Assembly (NCBI GenBank): GCA_018003515.1
Contig: JAGNDO010000008.1
Span: 51,705-115,704, forward strand
From: Caldilineaceae bacterium
GTDB taxonomy: Bacteria; Chloroflexota; Anaerolineae; Caldilineales; Caldilineaceae
DNA length: 64,000 nt
Direction: 5' to 3'
Part shown: positions 34,554 to 44,774 of the stretch, in pieces
Layout: every line of letters starts with the position of its first letter
How positions within the stretch are numbered: position 1 is the stretch's first letter
The notes under the pieces: model-generated
Told to the model about the DNA's origin: nothing
Database searches by the model: none
The model's input: the letters and a program-made list of their open reading frames with translations, nothing else
Made by a program: the position numbers and the translations under genes

Positions 34554-35258
34554 TTATCCGCCCAAATACGCCTCCCGCACCTGGGGGCTGGCCAGCAGGG
34601 TTTTGGCCGGGCCTTCCAGCACGATTTTGCCGGTTTCCATCACATAGCCCCGGTTGGCGATACTCAGGGCCACCTTGGCGTTCTGCTCCACCAGCAGGAT
34701 GGTGGTGCCCTGGGCGTTGATGTTCTGGATGATCTCGAAGATCTGGGCCACCAAAATGGGGGCCAAGCCCATGGACGGCTCGTCCAAGAGCAGAATGCGC
34801 GGACGGCTCATCAAGGCCCGGCCCATAGCCAGCATCTGCTGCTCGCCGCCAGAGAGGGTGCCGCCGGGCTGTTTCAGTCGCTCACGCAGGCGGGGGAAGA
34901 GATCAAGTGCCCGCTCGAAGTCCTCTGCGATGCCGGCCTCGTCATCCCGGTTGAAGGCCCCCATCTCCAGATTTTCCCGCACGGTCAGGCGGCCAAAGAT
35001 GCGCCGGCCCTCGGGAGATTGGGAGACGCCCAACATGGTGACCTCGTGGGCAGGGGTGTGGTCGATGCGCTTGCCTTCCAGGGTGATCGATCCCTGGCGG
35101 GGGGTGAGGATGCCGCTGATGGTGTTGAGCGTCGTCGTCTTCCCCGCCCCGTTGGAGCCGATCAGGGTGACGATTTCCCCCTGATCCACCCGCAGGGAAA
35201 GCCCCTTCAGGGCGTGGATCTGGCCGTAATAGGTGTGGATGTCGTTGATCTCTAGCAT
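34554..35258 (-). CDS. livF: Branched-chain amino-acid ABC transporter ATP-binding protein LivF
   Basis: One of two ATPase subunits of the Leu/Ile/Val importer, 234 residues. It has the Walker A loop GSNGAGKTTTLN, the Q-loop region SQSPEGRRIFGRLTVRENL typical of LivF, the signature GTLSGGEQQMLAMGRAL and Walker B LLLDEPSMGLAP with the following HDH-region VEQNA. The SPEGRRIF and EQNAKVAL motifs separate LivF from LivG. It is the last gene of the livKHMGF operon; a 140-base AT-rich gap with repeats separates it from livG. Confidence 0.95.
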   Translation of the reverse strand: MLEINDIHTYYGQIHALKGLSLRVDQGEIVTLIGSNGAGKTTTLNTISGILTPRQGSITLEGKRIDHTPAHEVTMLGVSQSPEGRRIFGRLTVRENLEMGAFNRDDEAGIAEDFERALDLFPRLRERLKQPGGTLSGGEQQMLAMGRALMSRPRILLLDEPSMGLAPILVAQIFEIIQNINAQGTTILLVEQNAKVALSIANRGYVMETGKIVLEGPAKTLLASPQVREAYLGG

Positions 35259-35274
35259 AATAAGAAGTCCAGTT

Positions 35275-35401
35275 TAATTGAAAACTGAAAATCGAGAATT
35301 GAAAATCGAGAATTGAGAATTAAAAATGGTGGGCAAGCACACGATGGATCGTCCACGCACAAATTAAAAATTCCCTATTTTCCATTTTCCATTCTCAATT
35401 T
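35275..35401. repeat. AT-rich repeat between livG and livF
   Basis: GAAAATCGAGAATTGAAAATCGAGAATTGAGAATT tandem units (35287-35321) face inverted TTTTCCATTTTCCATTCTCAATTT units (35376-35400). It may fold into a long stem in the liv transcript. Function unknown. Confidence 0.6.
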
Positions 35402-36181
35402 CTAGTCGGTTTCGTCCGCCGCGCCCGGTCCCAAATAGGCCTCGATGACTCGGGGATTGGCGCGCACGGTGGCCGGGTCGCCTTCGGCGATCTTCTTGCC
35501 ATAATCCAACACGGTCACATAGTCAGAGATGTTCATGACCACCTTCATATCGTGTTCGATCAACAGCACGGTGATCCCCATTTGGTCCCGCAGGCGATGG
35601 ACCAGATCCATCATGGCCTCGGTCTCTTTGGGGTTCATGCCGGCCGCTGGTTCGTCCAAGAGCAATAGCTTGGGGTCGCTTCCCAGGGCACGGGCGATCT
35701 CCAGCAGCCGTTGATCCCCGTAGGGCAGGTTCTTGGCCACCATGTCCCCCTGGCCCGCCAGCCCCACAAAGGCCATCAGATCCTTGGCCTTGATTTCGGC
35801 TCTCTTCTCCTCGGCCACCTGGGACGGGGTGCGGAAGATAGCCCCCAAGGGTGTGGCCTTCATGCGTACATGCTGGCCCACCAACACATTTTCCAGGGCG
35901 GTCATGCCCCCGAACAAACGAATGTTTTGGTAAGTGCGGGCCATGCCGGTCCCGGTGATCTGGTCTGGGCGCAGACCCACCAAGGATTGGCCGTCAAAGA
36001 TTATTTCACCCATCTCCGGCTCGTATAGCCCGGTCAGACAGTTGAAAAAGGTGGTCTTGCCCGCCCCGTTGGGGCCGATCAGGCTGGTGATGGATTTCTC
36101 TTCGATGCTGAAATCCACATGGTCCACGGCGACGAGACCGCCAAAGATTTTGGTGACCTGGCGTGCTTCGAGTAGAGCCAT
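35402..36181 (-). CDS. livG: Branched-chain amino-acid ABC transporter ATP-binding protein LivG
   Basis: Second ATPase subunit of the importer, 259 residues. Walker A is GPNGAGKTTFFNCL, the LivG-specific GMARTYQNIRLFGGMTALENV follows, then the signature NLPYGDQRLLEIARAL and Walker B LLLLDEPAAGMNPKE, with IEHDMKVVM as the switch His. Its ATG at 36181 overlaps the livM stop codon, so translation of the two is coupled. Within the family it forms a heterodimer with LivF on the cytoplasmic side of LivH-LivM. Confidence 0.95.
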   Translation of the reverse strand: MALLEARQVTKIFGGLVAVDHVDFSIEEKSITSLIGPNGAGKTTFFNCLTGLYEPEMGEIIFDGQSLVGLRPDQITGTGMARTYQNIRLFGGMTALENVLVGQHVRMKATPLGAIFRTPSQVAEEKRAEIKAKDLMAFVGLAGQGDMVAKNLPYGDQRLLEIARALGSDPKLLLLDEPAAGMNPKETEAMMDLVHRLRDQMGITVLLIEHDMKVVMNISDYVTVLDYGKKIAEGDPATVRANPRVIEAYLGPGAADETD

Positions 36182-37917
36182 CAGGCATCACCTCCTGGGG
36201 CGGCTGGGGCTGAATTGGGTTGATTGGGTGGAGAAGGCAGGGTGGGGGCGTCCTGGTCGGCGTGCAGCTCGCGGCTGCGTCGGGCGGAGGGCAGGAAGCC
36301 TTCGGGTCGCACGATCATCATGATGATCAGCAGGGCGGCGAAGGTGACGATGCGGTATTCATCCACCCCCCGCAGCACTTCGGGCAAGCCCTTGAGGGCA
36401 ATGGCCCCCAGCACCACGCCGGGGATGCTGCCCATGCCGCCCACGATGATCAGGGAGAGGGCGTCGATGGAGACAAAGAGGGTGAAGTTTTCCGGGAAGA
36501 TGTTGACCTGCCGGGCGGCGTAAAGTTGCCCGGCAAAACCGGCAAACATGGCTCCGATGGCGAAGGCCAGCAGCTTGGTCTGCACCAGGTTGATGCCTGT
36601 GGCCTGGGCCACATCTTCGTCTTCCCGCAGGGCTTCCCAGGCCCGGCCCGTGCGTGAGTTGTTGAGCCGCTGGGCCACAAAGGCCACAATGGCCGACCCC
36701 AGCAGGGCCAGGATGAAGATGTCCCTTGGGTTGCCCAGGCTATAGCTGCCGATGGCCGGGGCCGGAATGTTGAGCATGCCCCGGGGTCCATTGGTCAGCG
36801 GCCCCAAGTTGAGCATAAAGAGGCGGATGATCTCCCCAAAGCCCAGGGTGACAATGGCCAAATAGTCTCCCCGCAATCGCAACACGGGGATGCCCAACAG
36901 CACCCCGCCCAAGCCCGCCGCCAGCATGGAGACGGGAATGGCCACCCAAAAGCCGAGCAGGGGGGTGCTGGGGTCCACGCCCAGGTTGACCAGCCACTGG
37001 GTGATCAGCGGCGATGAGAAGGGGGCGGCCACAAAGGCATACATATAGGCCCCGATGGCAAAGAAGGCCACATAGCCCAGGTCGAGCAGACCGGCGTAGC
37101 CCACCACAATGTTCAGCCCCAGCCCCATCATCACAAAGATGAAGACCATGCCCATCACCGAGTTCTGGAACTGATCCAGGGTGAAGGGCAGATAGGCGAT
37201 GGAGACCAAAAGCAGGGCCAGGACAATGCGCGATTCCCAGCCGGATTTGGTCTTCTGTGTGATGGCGAGTCCAGCGCCGACGGCGATCATGGCGGCCATC
37301 AGGCGATAGGTGCTTTCGTTTTGGCCGCCGATGGTGATACCGGGCAACCCCATATAGATCACCAGCCCCATGAGGACGAAGGGGAAGGCGATGAAGATCC
37401 AGCGTGCGCCGGGGATTTTCAGAGAGCGGGCGGCGTCCGCGGCCCCGCTGCGGTTGATCAAGATCAGCAACCCGGCCACAAACCCAGCCGCGGCCATCAT
37501 GCCCACCATCATGGCATAGGCGCTGAGGGGCACTTCGCCCTTGGCGATGGTTCCGGCGCTGACGCCGCTGAGGGCGGCCATATTCAGGGGCACAATTTTG
37601 TCGAAAACCGGCTGGATTTTGGTGCCGCTGCCCAGGGCTGTGTTGAAAGCCCAGATCAGCCCGCCGGTCAACAGCCCGGTGGTCAGCCCGGCGGCCAGAC
37701 CGTTGCCCAAGATCTGGCTGACCGGGCGGCCTTTTTGTACGCCAGGGGCTGGCTGGCGCAAGACCGCAAAGAAGAAGATACCCATCAGCACGGCAAGGAC
37801 GACAAAGGCGGCGTCGCCCAAGCGGGTGGGCAGACCGATCAGGATCAAATAGACCAGGAGGCCAAAGGCGATCAGCCCTTTTTGGACACCTCGTGAGTAG
37901 GCAAATTGAGTCGTCAT
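36181..37917 (-). CDS. livM: Branched-chain amino-acid ABC transporter permease LivM, N-terminally extended
   Basis: Inner-membrane subunit of the importer. The C-terminal 320 residues are a normal LivM: GLGLNIVVGYAGLLDLGYVAFFAIGAY, the EAA-like LRLRGDYLAIVTLGFGEI, then SRTGRAWEALREDEDVAQATGIN and GGMGSIPGVVLGA. About 250 residues precede this core and contain five or six further hydrophobic helices (for example GLIAFGLLVYLILIGLP and MMVGMMAAAGFVAGLLI), giving 578 residues against the usual 300-420. Extended LivM proteins are known; the role of the extra helices is unclear. It is one base from livH and overlaps livG. Confidence 0.93.
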   Translation of the reverse strand: MTTQFAYSRGVQKGLIAFGLLVYLILIGLPTRLGDAAFVVLAVLMGIFFFAVLRQPAPGVQKGRPVSQILGNGLAAGLTTGLLTGGLIWAFNTALGSGTKIQPVFDKIVPLNMAALSGVSAGTIAKGEVPLSAYAMMVGMMAAAGFVAGLLILINRSGAADAARSLKIPGARWIFIAFPFVLMGLVIYMGLPGITIGGQNESTYRLMAAMIAVGAGLAITQKTKSGWESRIVLALLLVSIAYLPFTLDQFQNSVMGMVFIFVMMGLGLNIVVGYAGLLDLGYVAFFAIGAYMYAFVAAPFSSPLITQWLVNLGVDPSTPLLGFWVAIPVSMLAAGLGGVLLGIPVLRLRGDYLAIVTLGFGEIIRLFMLNLGPLTNGPRGMLNIPAPAIGSYSLGNPRDIFILALLGSAIVAFVAQRLNNSRTGRAWEALREDEDVAQATGINLVQTKLLAFAIGAMFAGFAGQLYAARQVNIFPENFTLFVSIDALSLIIVGGMGSIPGVVLGAIALKGLPEVLRGVDEYRIVTFAALLIIMMIVRPEGFLPSARRSRELHADQDAPTLPSPPNQPNSAPAAPGGDA

Positions 37918-37918
37918 G

Positions 37919-38989
37919 TTAGGCCTTCTTTTTGCTGAGCACTTCGCCGAAGAGACCCGACGGGCGGAAGATCAGGATCAGCACCAGGACGGAGAAGGCG
38001 ATGATGTCCTTGTATTGGTTGGGGATGCCCAGGGCGCTGGGCCCCAGGGCTTCGATCAACCCCAGGATCAAGGCCCCAAACATGGCCCCCGGAATATTGC
38101 CAATGCCACCCAACACCGCAGCGGTAAAGGCTTTCAGCCCCGGAATAAAGCCGCTGTTAAATTTCATCACCGTGTTGTGGAAGCCCAACATCACCCCGGC
38201 GGCACCGGCCAAGGCCGCGCTGAGGATAAAGGTGGCCACGATCACTTTGTTCACATCCACCCCCATGAGGGCGGCGGTGTCCTTGTCTTCGGCCACGGCC
38301 CGCATGGCCCGGCCCAGTTTTGTGCGTTGGATGATGATATACAGCCCAATCATGAGCAGCACGGAGGTAAAGAAGATGATGGCCCCGGTATAGGAGACAT
38401 TGACCACGGGACCAATTTTGAAGCTGCCTGCGATCAGAGCCGGTTTGCGATAGCTGAGGGGGCTGACGCCAAAAATAAGCAGCACGGAATATTGCAGAAA
38501 GAGGGAGGCCCCAATAGCACTGATCAGCGGCACAAGCCGGGGCGCACGGCGTAGAGGCCGATAGGCCAGCCGTTCCAACGCCACACCCGTGGCCACGGAC
38601 CCCAACATGCCCGCACCCATGATCAGAATTAGGGCGATGAAGACCACCGCCGGCGGCCCGTCGATCCAGCCCAAATAGGTGAAAAATTGCAGGGCAAAGA
38701 AGCCGGTGACGCCCCCCAACATCATCACTTCGCCGTGGGCAAAGTTGATCATAAAGAGGATGCCATAGATCAAGGTATAGCCCAGGGCCACCAGGGCATA
38801 GACCCCGCCCAACACCAGCCCATTGATCACCTGGGTGGCCCAGAAGGAGGCCGGATACCCCTCGGCGATGCCCACGGTCCACACCCGCCACGCCACCAGG
38901 ACGAGGATCACTGCACCCATCAGCCAGATCAGGTAGCGGCTGTTGTCCCGACGCCTGGTCTGCTCATTCGCTGTTGCGCTGCTTGCCAT
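37919..38989 (-). CDS. livH: Branched-chain amino-acid ABC transporter permease LivH
   Basis: Inner-membrane partner of LivM, 356 residues. The LivH pattern is clear: INGLVLGGVYALVALGYTLIYG followed by MINFAHGEVMMLG, the EAA region RTKLGRAMRAVAEDKDTAALMG, then AGAAGVMLGF and FTAAVLGGIGNIPGAMFGA. A basic N-terminal extension of about 40 residues with one additional helix precedes the core. It lies 200 bases downstream of the binding-protein gene; a hairpin at 39130 in that gap probably limits read-through, so that the binding protein is made in excess. Confidence 0.94.
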   Translation of the reverse strand: MASSATANEQTRRRDNSRYLIWLMGAVILVLVAWRVWTVGIAEGYPASFWATQVINGLVLGGVYALVALGYTLIYGILFMINFAHGEVMMLGGVTGFFALQFFTYLGWIDGPPAVVFIALILIMGAGMLGSVATGVALERLAYRPLRRAPRLVPLISAIGASLFLQYSVLLIFGVSPLSYRKPALIAGSFKIGPVVNVSYTGAIIFFTSVLLMIGLYIIIQRTKLGRAMRAVAEDKDTAALMGVDVNKVIVATFILSAALAGAAGVMLGFHNTVMKFNSGFIPGLKAFTAAVLGGIGNIPGAMFGALILGLIEALGPSALGIPNQYKDIIAFSVLVLILIFRPSGLFGEVLSKKKA

Positions 38990-39129
38990 AAGTCACTCGG
39001 TTTTCTGAAACATGGCTCCATTGTTTTGCCGTGGAGCCAATCATGCGAGAAAAAGGATAATAATTGCGATAATCGATAATAGTTGTTTCAAAACCAGCCA
39101 GGCGGGAGAGATGACGGGTGTATTTGCCA

Positions 39130-39170
39130 GAACGGGGTGGGCAGAACTGCGCGTTCCGCCCACCCCGTTC
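39130..39170 (-). terminator. Hairpin between livK and livH
   Basis: Stem GAACGGGGTGGGC / GCCCACCCCGTTC (13 bp perfect) with a 15-base loop, 23 bases after the livK stop on the minus strand. No T run, so attenuation or transcript stabilisation is likelier than full termination. Confidence 0.65.
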
Positions 39171-39192
39171 TCTGTTCACCTACGGATTTCGC

Positions 39193-40491
39193 CTACTCCA
39201 GCCCGAAGCCAGCGACTTGCACGAACTCGCCGTTCACGACTTGGGAGATCTGGATGCCACCGGCACCACATTCACCGATGTCGTTGCAGGTCATAGAACC
39301 GGTCAACCCTGTCAAATTCTCCGTGGCTCGGATGGCTTGGATCAGGGCGTTCCGATCAATCACCAGGTTGCCGGAAGCGTCGACCTCGGCCACCCGTTTG
39401 ATGGCATCGGCAATCAGCATGACCGAATCATAGGACTGGGCGTCGTACGGTCCCAGGGGTTCTGCACCGTATGTGTCCGCATACCGCTGGCGGAATGCGC
39501 TGTACTCATCTGCCTGCACGTCGCCGATGGGCTTGGACATGTAAGCGCCCTCAGCTGCGGCCCCGGCGGTCTCCAGATACTGATCGGTGAAGGAGCCATC
39601 GTCGCTCATGAAGAGGGTCTCTTCCAGGCCTGGGGTCTCTTTCATCTGCTGGGTGACGAGGGCTGCCTCGGTGGAGTAGCCGCCGAAGAAGACCAATTCA
39701 GGACCGTCGGCCGCAATATTGGCTAGGGCTGCCCGGAAGTCTGTTTCGCCAACCTGACCACCTTCCATGCCAGTGACCTCGCCGCCAAGCGCCACAAAGG
39801 CGCTCTGTAGCAGTTCGACCAGACCCAGACCGTACTCCCCATTGTCGTGCATCAGCGCGATCTTGCGGAGACCCAAGACATTGTAGAAATAGTCGGCGTC
39901 CGTGGTGGCCTGCAACTGGTCAGTCAGCACGACCCGGTTGCAGCTATCGCAGTCGGGAGTGAGGACACTGGGGTTGGTGGCGCTGGGCGACACAAAGGGA
40001 ATGCGAGCCCCAAAAAGGATGGGCTTCAGAGCCATGGTCTCGCCGGAACACATGCCGCCAGTCACCGCCACGATGGTGGGATCGGCCACAAACAGGTTGG
40101 CCACGTTGGTGGCGATGGAGCCGTCACAGCCGCCATCCTGCATGTCCAGCTCGAACATGAACCCGTTCAAACCGCCAGCCGCGTTGAGATCGTCAACGGC
40201 AACCTGAGCGGATTGGGCGATGTCATTGCCCATTTCGGGGATGGGACCGGTGAGGCCCGAAGAGCCACCCAGACGGATGACGCCACCGGCGGGGATCACG
40301 ACCTTACCGGTCATGTCCGCGGCGGGGGCTTCAGCGGCGGGAGCTTCAGCGGCGGGGGCTTCCACCGCGGCCGCAGGCGCTTCTACGGCCGCAGGGGCTT
40401 CAGCAGCCGGGGTTGCAGCCGGGGCCGGACAGGCAGCCAGGACCAAAGCCATGACCATCAATACGGCAAACAGGGTTGAGAACTTTCGCAT
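39193..40491 (-). CDS. livK: Branched-chain amino-acid-binding lipoprotein LivK-type
   Basis: Extracytoplasmic binding protein of the importer, 432 residues, periplasmic-binding fold type I (Peripla_BP_6). It has a lipoprotein signal (STLFAVLMVMALVLAAC) and then a 45-residue Ala-Pro-Glu-Val linker. The binding domain begins IRLGGSSGLTGPIPEMG, followed by AVDDLNAAGGLNG, FVSPSATNPSVLTPDC and YGLGLVELLQSAF, and ends with AIKRVAEVDASGN and ITQ-type strands. It heads the livKHMGF operon. The likely ligand is a branched-chain amino acid, but relatives bind amides, urea or short-chain acids. The region upstream (40492-41038) should hold its promoter. Confidence 0.93.
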   Translation of the reverse strand: MRKFSTLFAVLMVMALVLAACPAPAATPAAEAPAAVEAPAAAVEAPAAEAPAAEAPAADMTGKVVIPAGGVIRLGGSSGLTGPIPEMGNDIAQSAQVAVDDLNAAGGLNGFMFELDMQDGGCDGSIATNVANLFVADPTIVAVTGGMCSGETMALKPILFGARIPFVSPSATNPSVLTPDCDSCNRVVLTDQLQATTDADYFYNVLGLRKIALMHDNGEYGLGLVELLQSAFVALGGEVTGMEGGQVGETDFRAALANIAADGPELVFFGGYSTEAALVTQQMKETPGLEETLFMSDDGSFTDQYLETAGAAAEGAYMSKPIGDVQADEYSAFRQRYADTYGAEPLGPYDAQSYDSVMLIADAIKRVAEVDASGNLVIDRNALIQAIRATENLTGLTGSMTCNDIGECGAGGIQISQVVNGEFVQVAGFGLE

Positions 40492-41038
40492 ACGTAATCT
40501 CCTTGAGTATTTTGGGTGTTAAACAACACAGACGCAACAAAAATAGGGTTCAACCTATGCACCAAAGGGTGCGTCGGGTAAGAATTCAAATGTGGGTGGG
40601 AGGGGTAGAGCGCCATTGCTCAACCGGGTGCAAAACGTGTAAGTCTGCAACTATGGGAATTCGAGGTGTGACGTCTCATTCGGAGGCAGTGAATTGAGAA
40701 TAACTTGGTTGCTTTGGTGTCAGGCTCAACGGTCTGAAACAGAGGAGAAACCGGATGGTTTCATACGTATTGATGCCAAATTATAGGGGAGACCCCCTCA
40801 TTTGTCAATCGGCCCGTCCGTTCTCGCGTACTATTCCCGCCAACTCTTCCCATCTCCCCACTCATGCCCAGCGTGGGCCTCTCCTATGGTATAATCTGCC
40901 CCGTGTGGCGGTTGATATGGATGATTCTAAAAGATCAGATCGCCGAGGGCGCAGCGGATACGCAGAGTTTTTGCTTTTTCTCTGCATAGCCTGCGCGGTG
41001 CCTCTGGGTTCTTGGCGGTTAAGAGGGATATAGCTCTT
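40492..41038. other. Divergent intergenic region with small palindromes
   Basis: About 550 bases between livK (minus) and the ABC-F gene (plus). It should carry two divergent promoters; none is convincing by eye. GCACCAAAGGGTGC at 40560 is a small hairpin. From 40941 to 41018 CGCCGAGGGCGCAGCGGATA...CTTGGCGG forms a long imperfect inverted repeat around TTTTTGCTTTTT, a common dispersed type. No gene is seen. Confidence 0.5.
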
Positions 41039-42994
<1,956 letters not shown>

Positions 42995-43123
42995 TTGTTG
43001 GCGTTCGGACGGATTTCCGCGAATTTCTCCTCAATTTTGCAACCTTACTCCGTAAAAATCTGCCAAATCAGTGTGATCCGCGTGCTATTTGAGCGTTGCC
43101 GTGGAACATTATTGCTATTTGAC

Positions 43124-44569
43124 CAGCAATTCTCAGTCTGAAAATGGGGGTGACAAAAGCGCAAAAAGGTGGTAAGTTTGGAGCGTTTTATTCTTTCAAT
43201 CCAGGAGGAAGAGATGTCCAAACGCCTATCTTTGAGCAAGATCATCACCCATTGTCGTGAAAGTTGGAAAGCGCTGCCAGACTTTCGAAAGCCGAATAAC
43301 AATACCCGGTATGCTATCGCTGATGCGGCATTGGCAGCGTTTTCGGTCTTTTTCATGCAATCGCCGTCGTTTTTGGCTCATCAGCGAGACATGAAACAGC
43401 AGAAGCGACGCAATAATGGCAAAACATTGTTCGCAATCGAGAATATCCCCAGTGACAACCAGTTGCGTAGCCTATTGGACCCGATTACGCCGGACCACTT
43501 CAATGCGGATTATGATTGGGTTCTGGACGAATTGAACGAGAGCGGTCATCTTGAGGGCTTTCGCTCGTATCAGGACACTTGGCTGGTAGCTTTTGATGGC
43601 CTAACCTATCATTCGTCGACTACCATTCACTGCGATAATTGCTCACAACGCAACGATAGCCAAGGGACGACCCACTATTACCACAGTGCAATTACGCCCG
43701 TGATGGTCCATCCGGAGTCCCCTCATGTTCTTCCCCTGCCCCCAGAGTTTATCGTGCCTCAAGATGGACACGAGAAGCAGGATTGCGAACGGGCTGCCGT
43801 CAAGCGTTGGCTGACCCAGCATCAGAGTCGATACGCACCCTATACCGTCACCTATCTGGGCGACGATCTGTATGCCAATCAGCCCCTATGTCAACGTATT
43901 GTCGAAATTGACCAACAGTTCTTTGTTTTTGTTTGCAAACCAGATTCCCACGTCGCGCTTTATCGGGAACTGGAGTTGCTTGCTAAAGTCGATGGGGTCA
44001 CAACCTGTCAGACTCGCCATTGGAATGGCCGGTATGCCGAAATCTTCACCTATCGCTTCGCCAATCGCCTCCCCCTACGTAGTACCGAGGATGCTTTGAT
44101 GGTGAACTGGTGTGAACTGACTGTCACCCACGAGAAGACTGGCGACATCCTCTACCAGAACGCTTGGATAACCAATCATGTCCTATCCGTCAAGAATGTG
44201 GCGATCATCGCCAAGATTGGCCGGGCACGCTGGAAAATCGAAAACGAAAACATCAACATCCTCAAGAATCATGGCTATCATCTGGAGCACAATTTTGGCC
44301 ACGGAGACCAACATCTCTCTACAGTTCTCTTCACCCTAAATCTCTTGGCCTTTCTGATCCATACGGCTCAACATTTGGCCAATGACGCTTACCGACTAAT
44401 CCGGGAAACACTGGTTGTGCGACGCACATTCTTCAATGATCTCAAGGCGCTAACCCGTTACTTTGTTTTCGATAGCTGGGATCACCTCTTCGATTTCATG
44501 ATTGATGGCCTGGAATTGAGCCTCCCGTCACCCTGATTCCTCACACCATTTTCAGACTGAGAATTGCTG
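43124..44569 (+). mobile_element. Complete IS4-like insertion sequence, 1446 bp
   Basis: Perfect 24-bp terminal inverted repeats (43124-43147 starts CAGCAATTCTCAG; 44546-44569 is its reverse complement) enclose one transposase gene. The element is flanked by an exact 9-bp direct repeat CTATTTGAC at 43115-43123 and 44570-44578, a target-site duplication. Intact ends, intact gene and exact duplication point to a recent insertion, downstream of the ABC-F gene. Confidence 0.95.
43214..44536 (+). CDS. IS4-like DDE transposase
   Basis: A 440-residue transposase, the only gene of the insertion sequence. Candidate catalytic residues of an RNase H-like fold are the Asp in WLVAFDGLTYHSS, the Asp pair in VTYLGDDLYANQ and the Glu in ARWKIENENINILKNHG, the last being a YREK-like signature of the IS4 superfamily. 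ATG 43214 has a perfect AGGAGG 6 bases upstream. The frame is intact from start to stop. Its base composition is clearly more AT-rich than the neighbouring genes, which fits recent arrival from elsewhere. Confidence 0.93.
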   Translation: MSKRLSLSKIITHCRESWKALPDFRKPNNNTRYAIADAALAAFSVFFMQSPSFLAHQRDMKQQKRRNNGKTLFAIENIPSDNQLRSLLDPITPDHFNADYDWVLDELNESGHLEGFRSYQDTWLVAFDGLTYHSSTTIHCDNCSQRNDSQGTTHYYHSAITPVMVHPESPHVLPLPPEFIVPQDGHEKQDCERAAVKRWLTQHQSRYAPYTVTYLGDDLYANQPLCQRIVEIDQQFFVFVCKPDSHVALYRELELLAKVDGVTTCQTRHWNGRYAEIFTYRFANRLPLRSTEDALMVNWCELTVTHEKTGDILYQNAWITNHVLSVKNVAIIAKIGRARWKIENENINILKNHGYHLEHNFGHGDQHLSTVLFTLNLLAFLIHTAQHLANDAYRLIRETLVVRRTFFNDLKALTRYFVFDSWDHLFDFMIDGLELSLPSP

Positions 44570-44675
44570 CTATTTGACAGATTGGATAGTTTTAGACTAA
44601 GGTTTAGCCCCTCCACCTATCAGATTTCCTCTCGCTGCCCATGTTCCCTTTGCTGTCAATGGAATCTTGAAGAAA

Positions 44676-44708
44676 AGCAGGTCAACTTCCTTTCGATCTT
44701 GACCTGCT
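44676..44708 (+). terminator. Hairpin downstream of the IS, possibly the old ABC-F terminator
   Basis: Stem AGCAGGTCAA / TTGACCTGCT with a 13-base loop. It lies after the IS and before the next plus-strand gene; before the IS inserted it would have been about 250 bases past the ABC-F stop. Confidence 0.5.
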
Positions 44709-44774
44709 AGCAGTCGATAAAAGAGAGTTCCCAGTCTCCCCAATCCTAAGTTTTACTGAATGGAGCTAGCCTCT

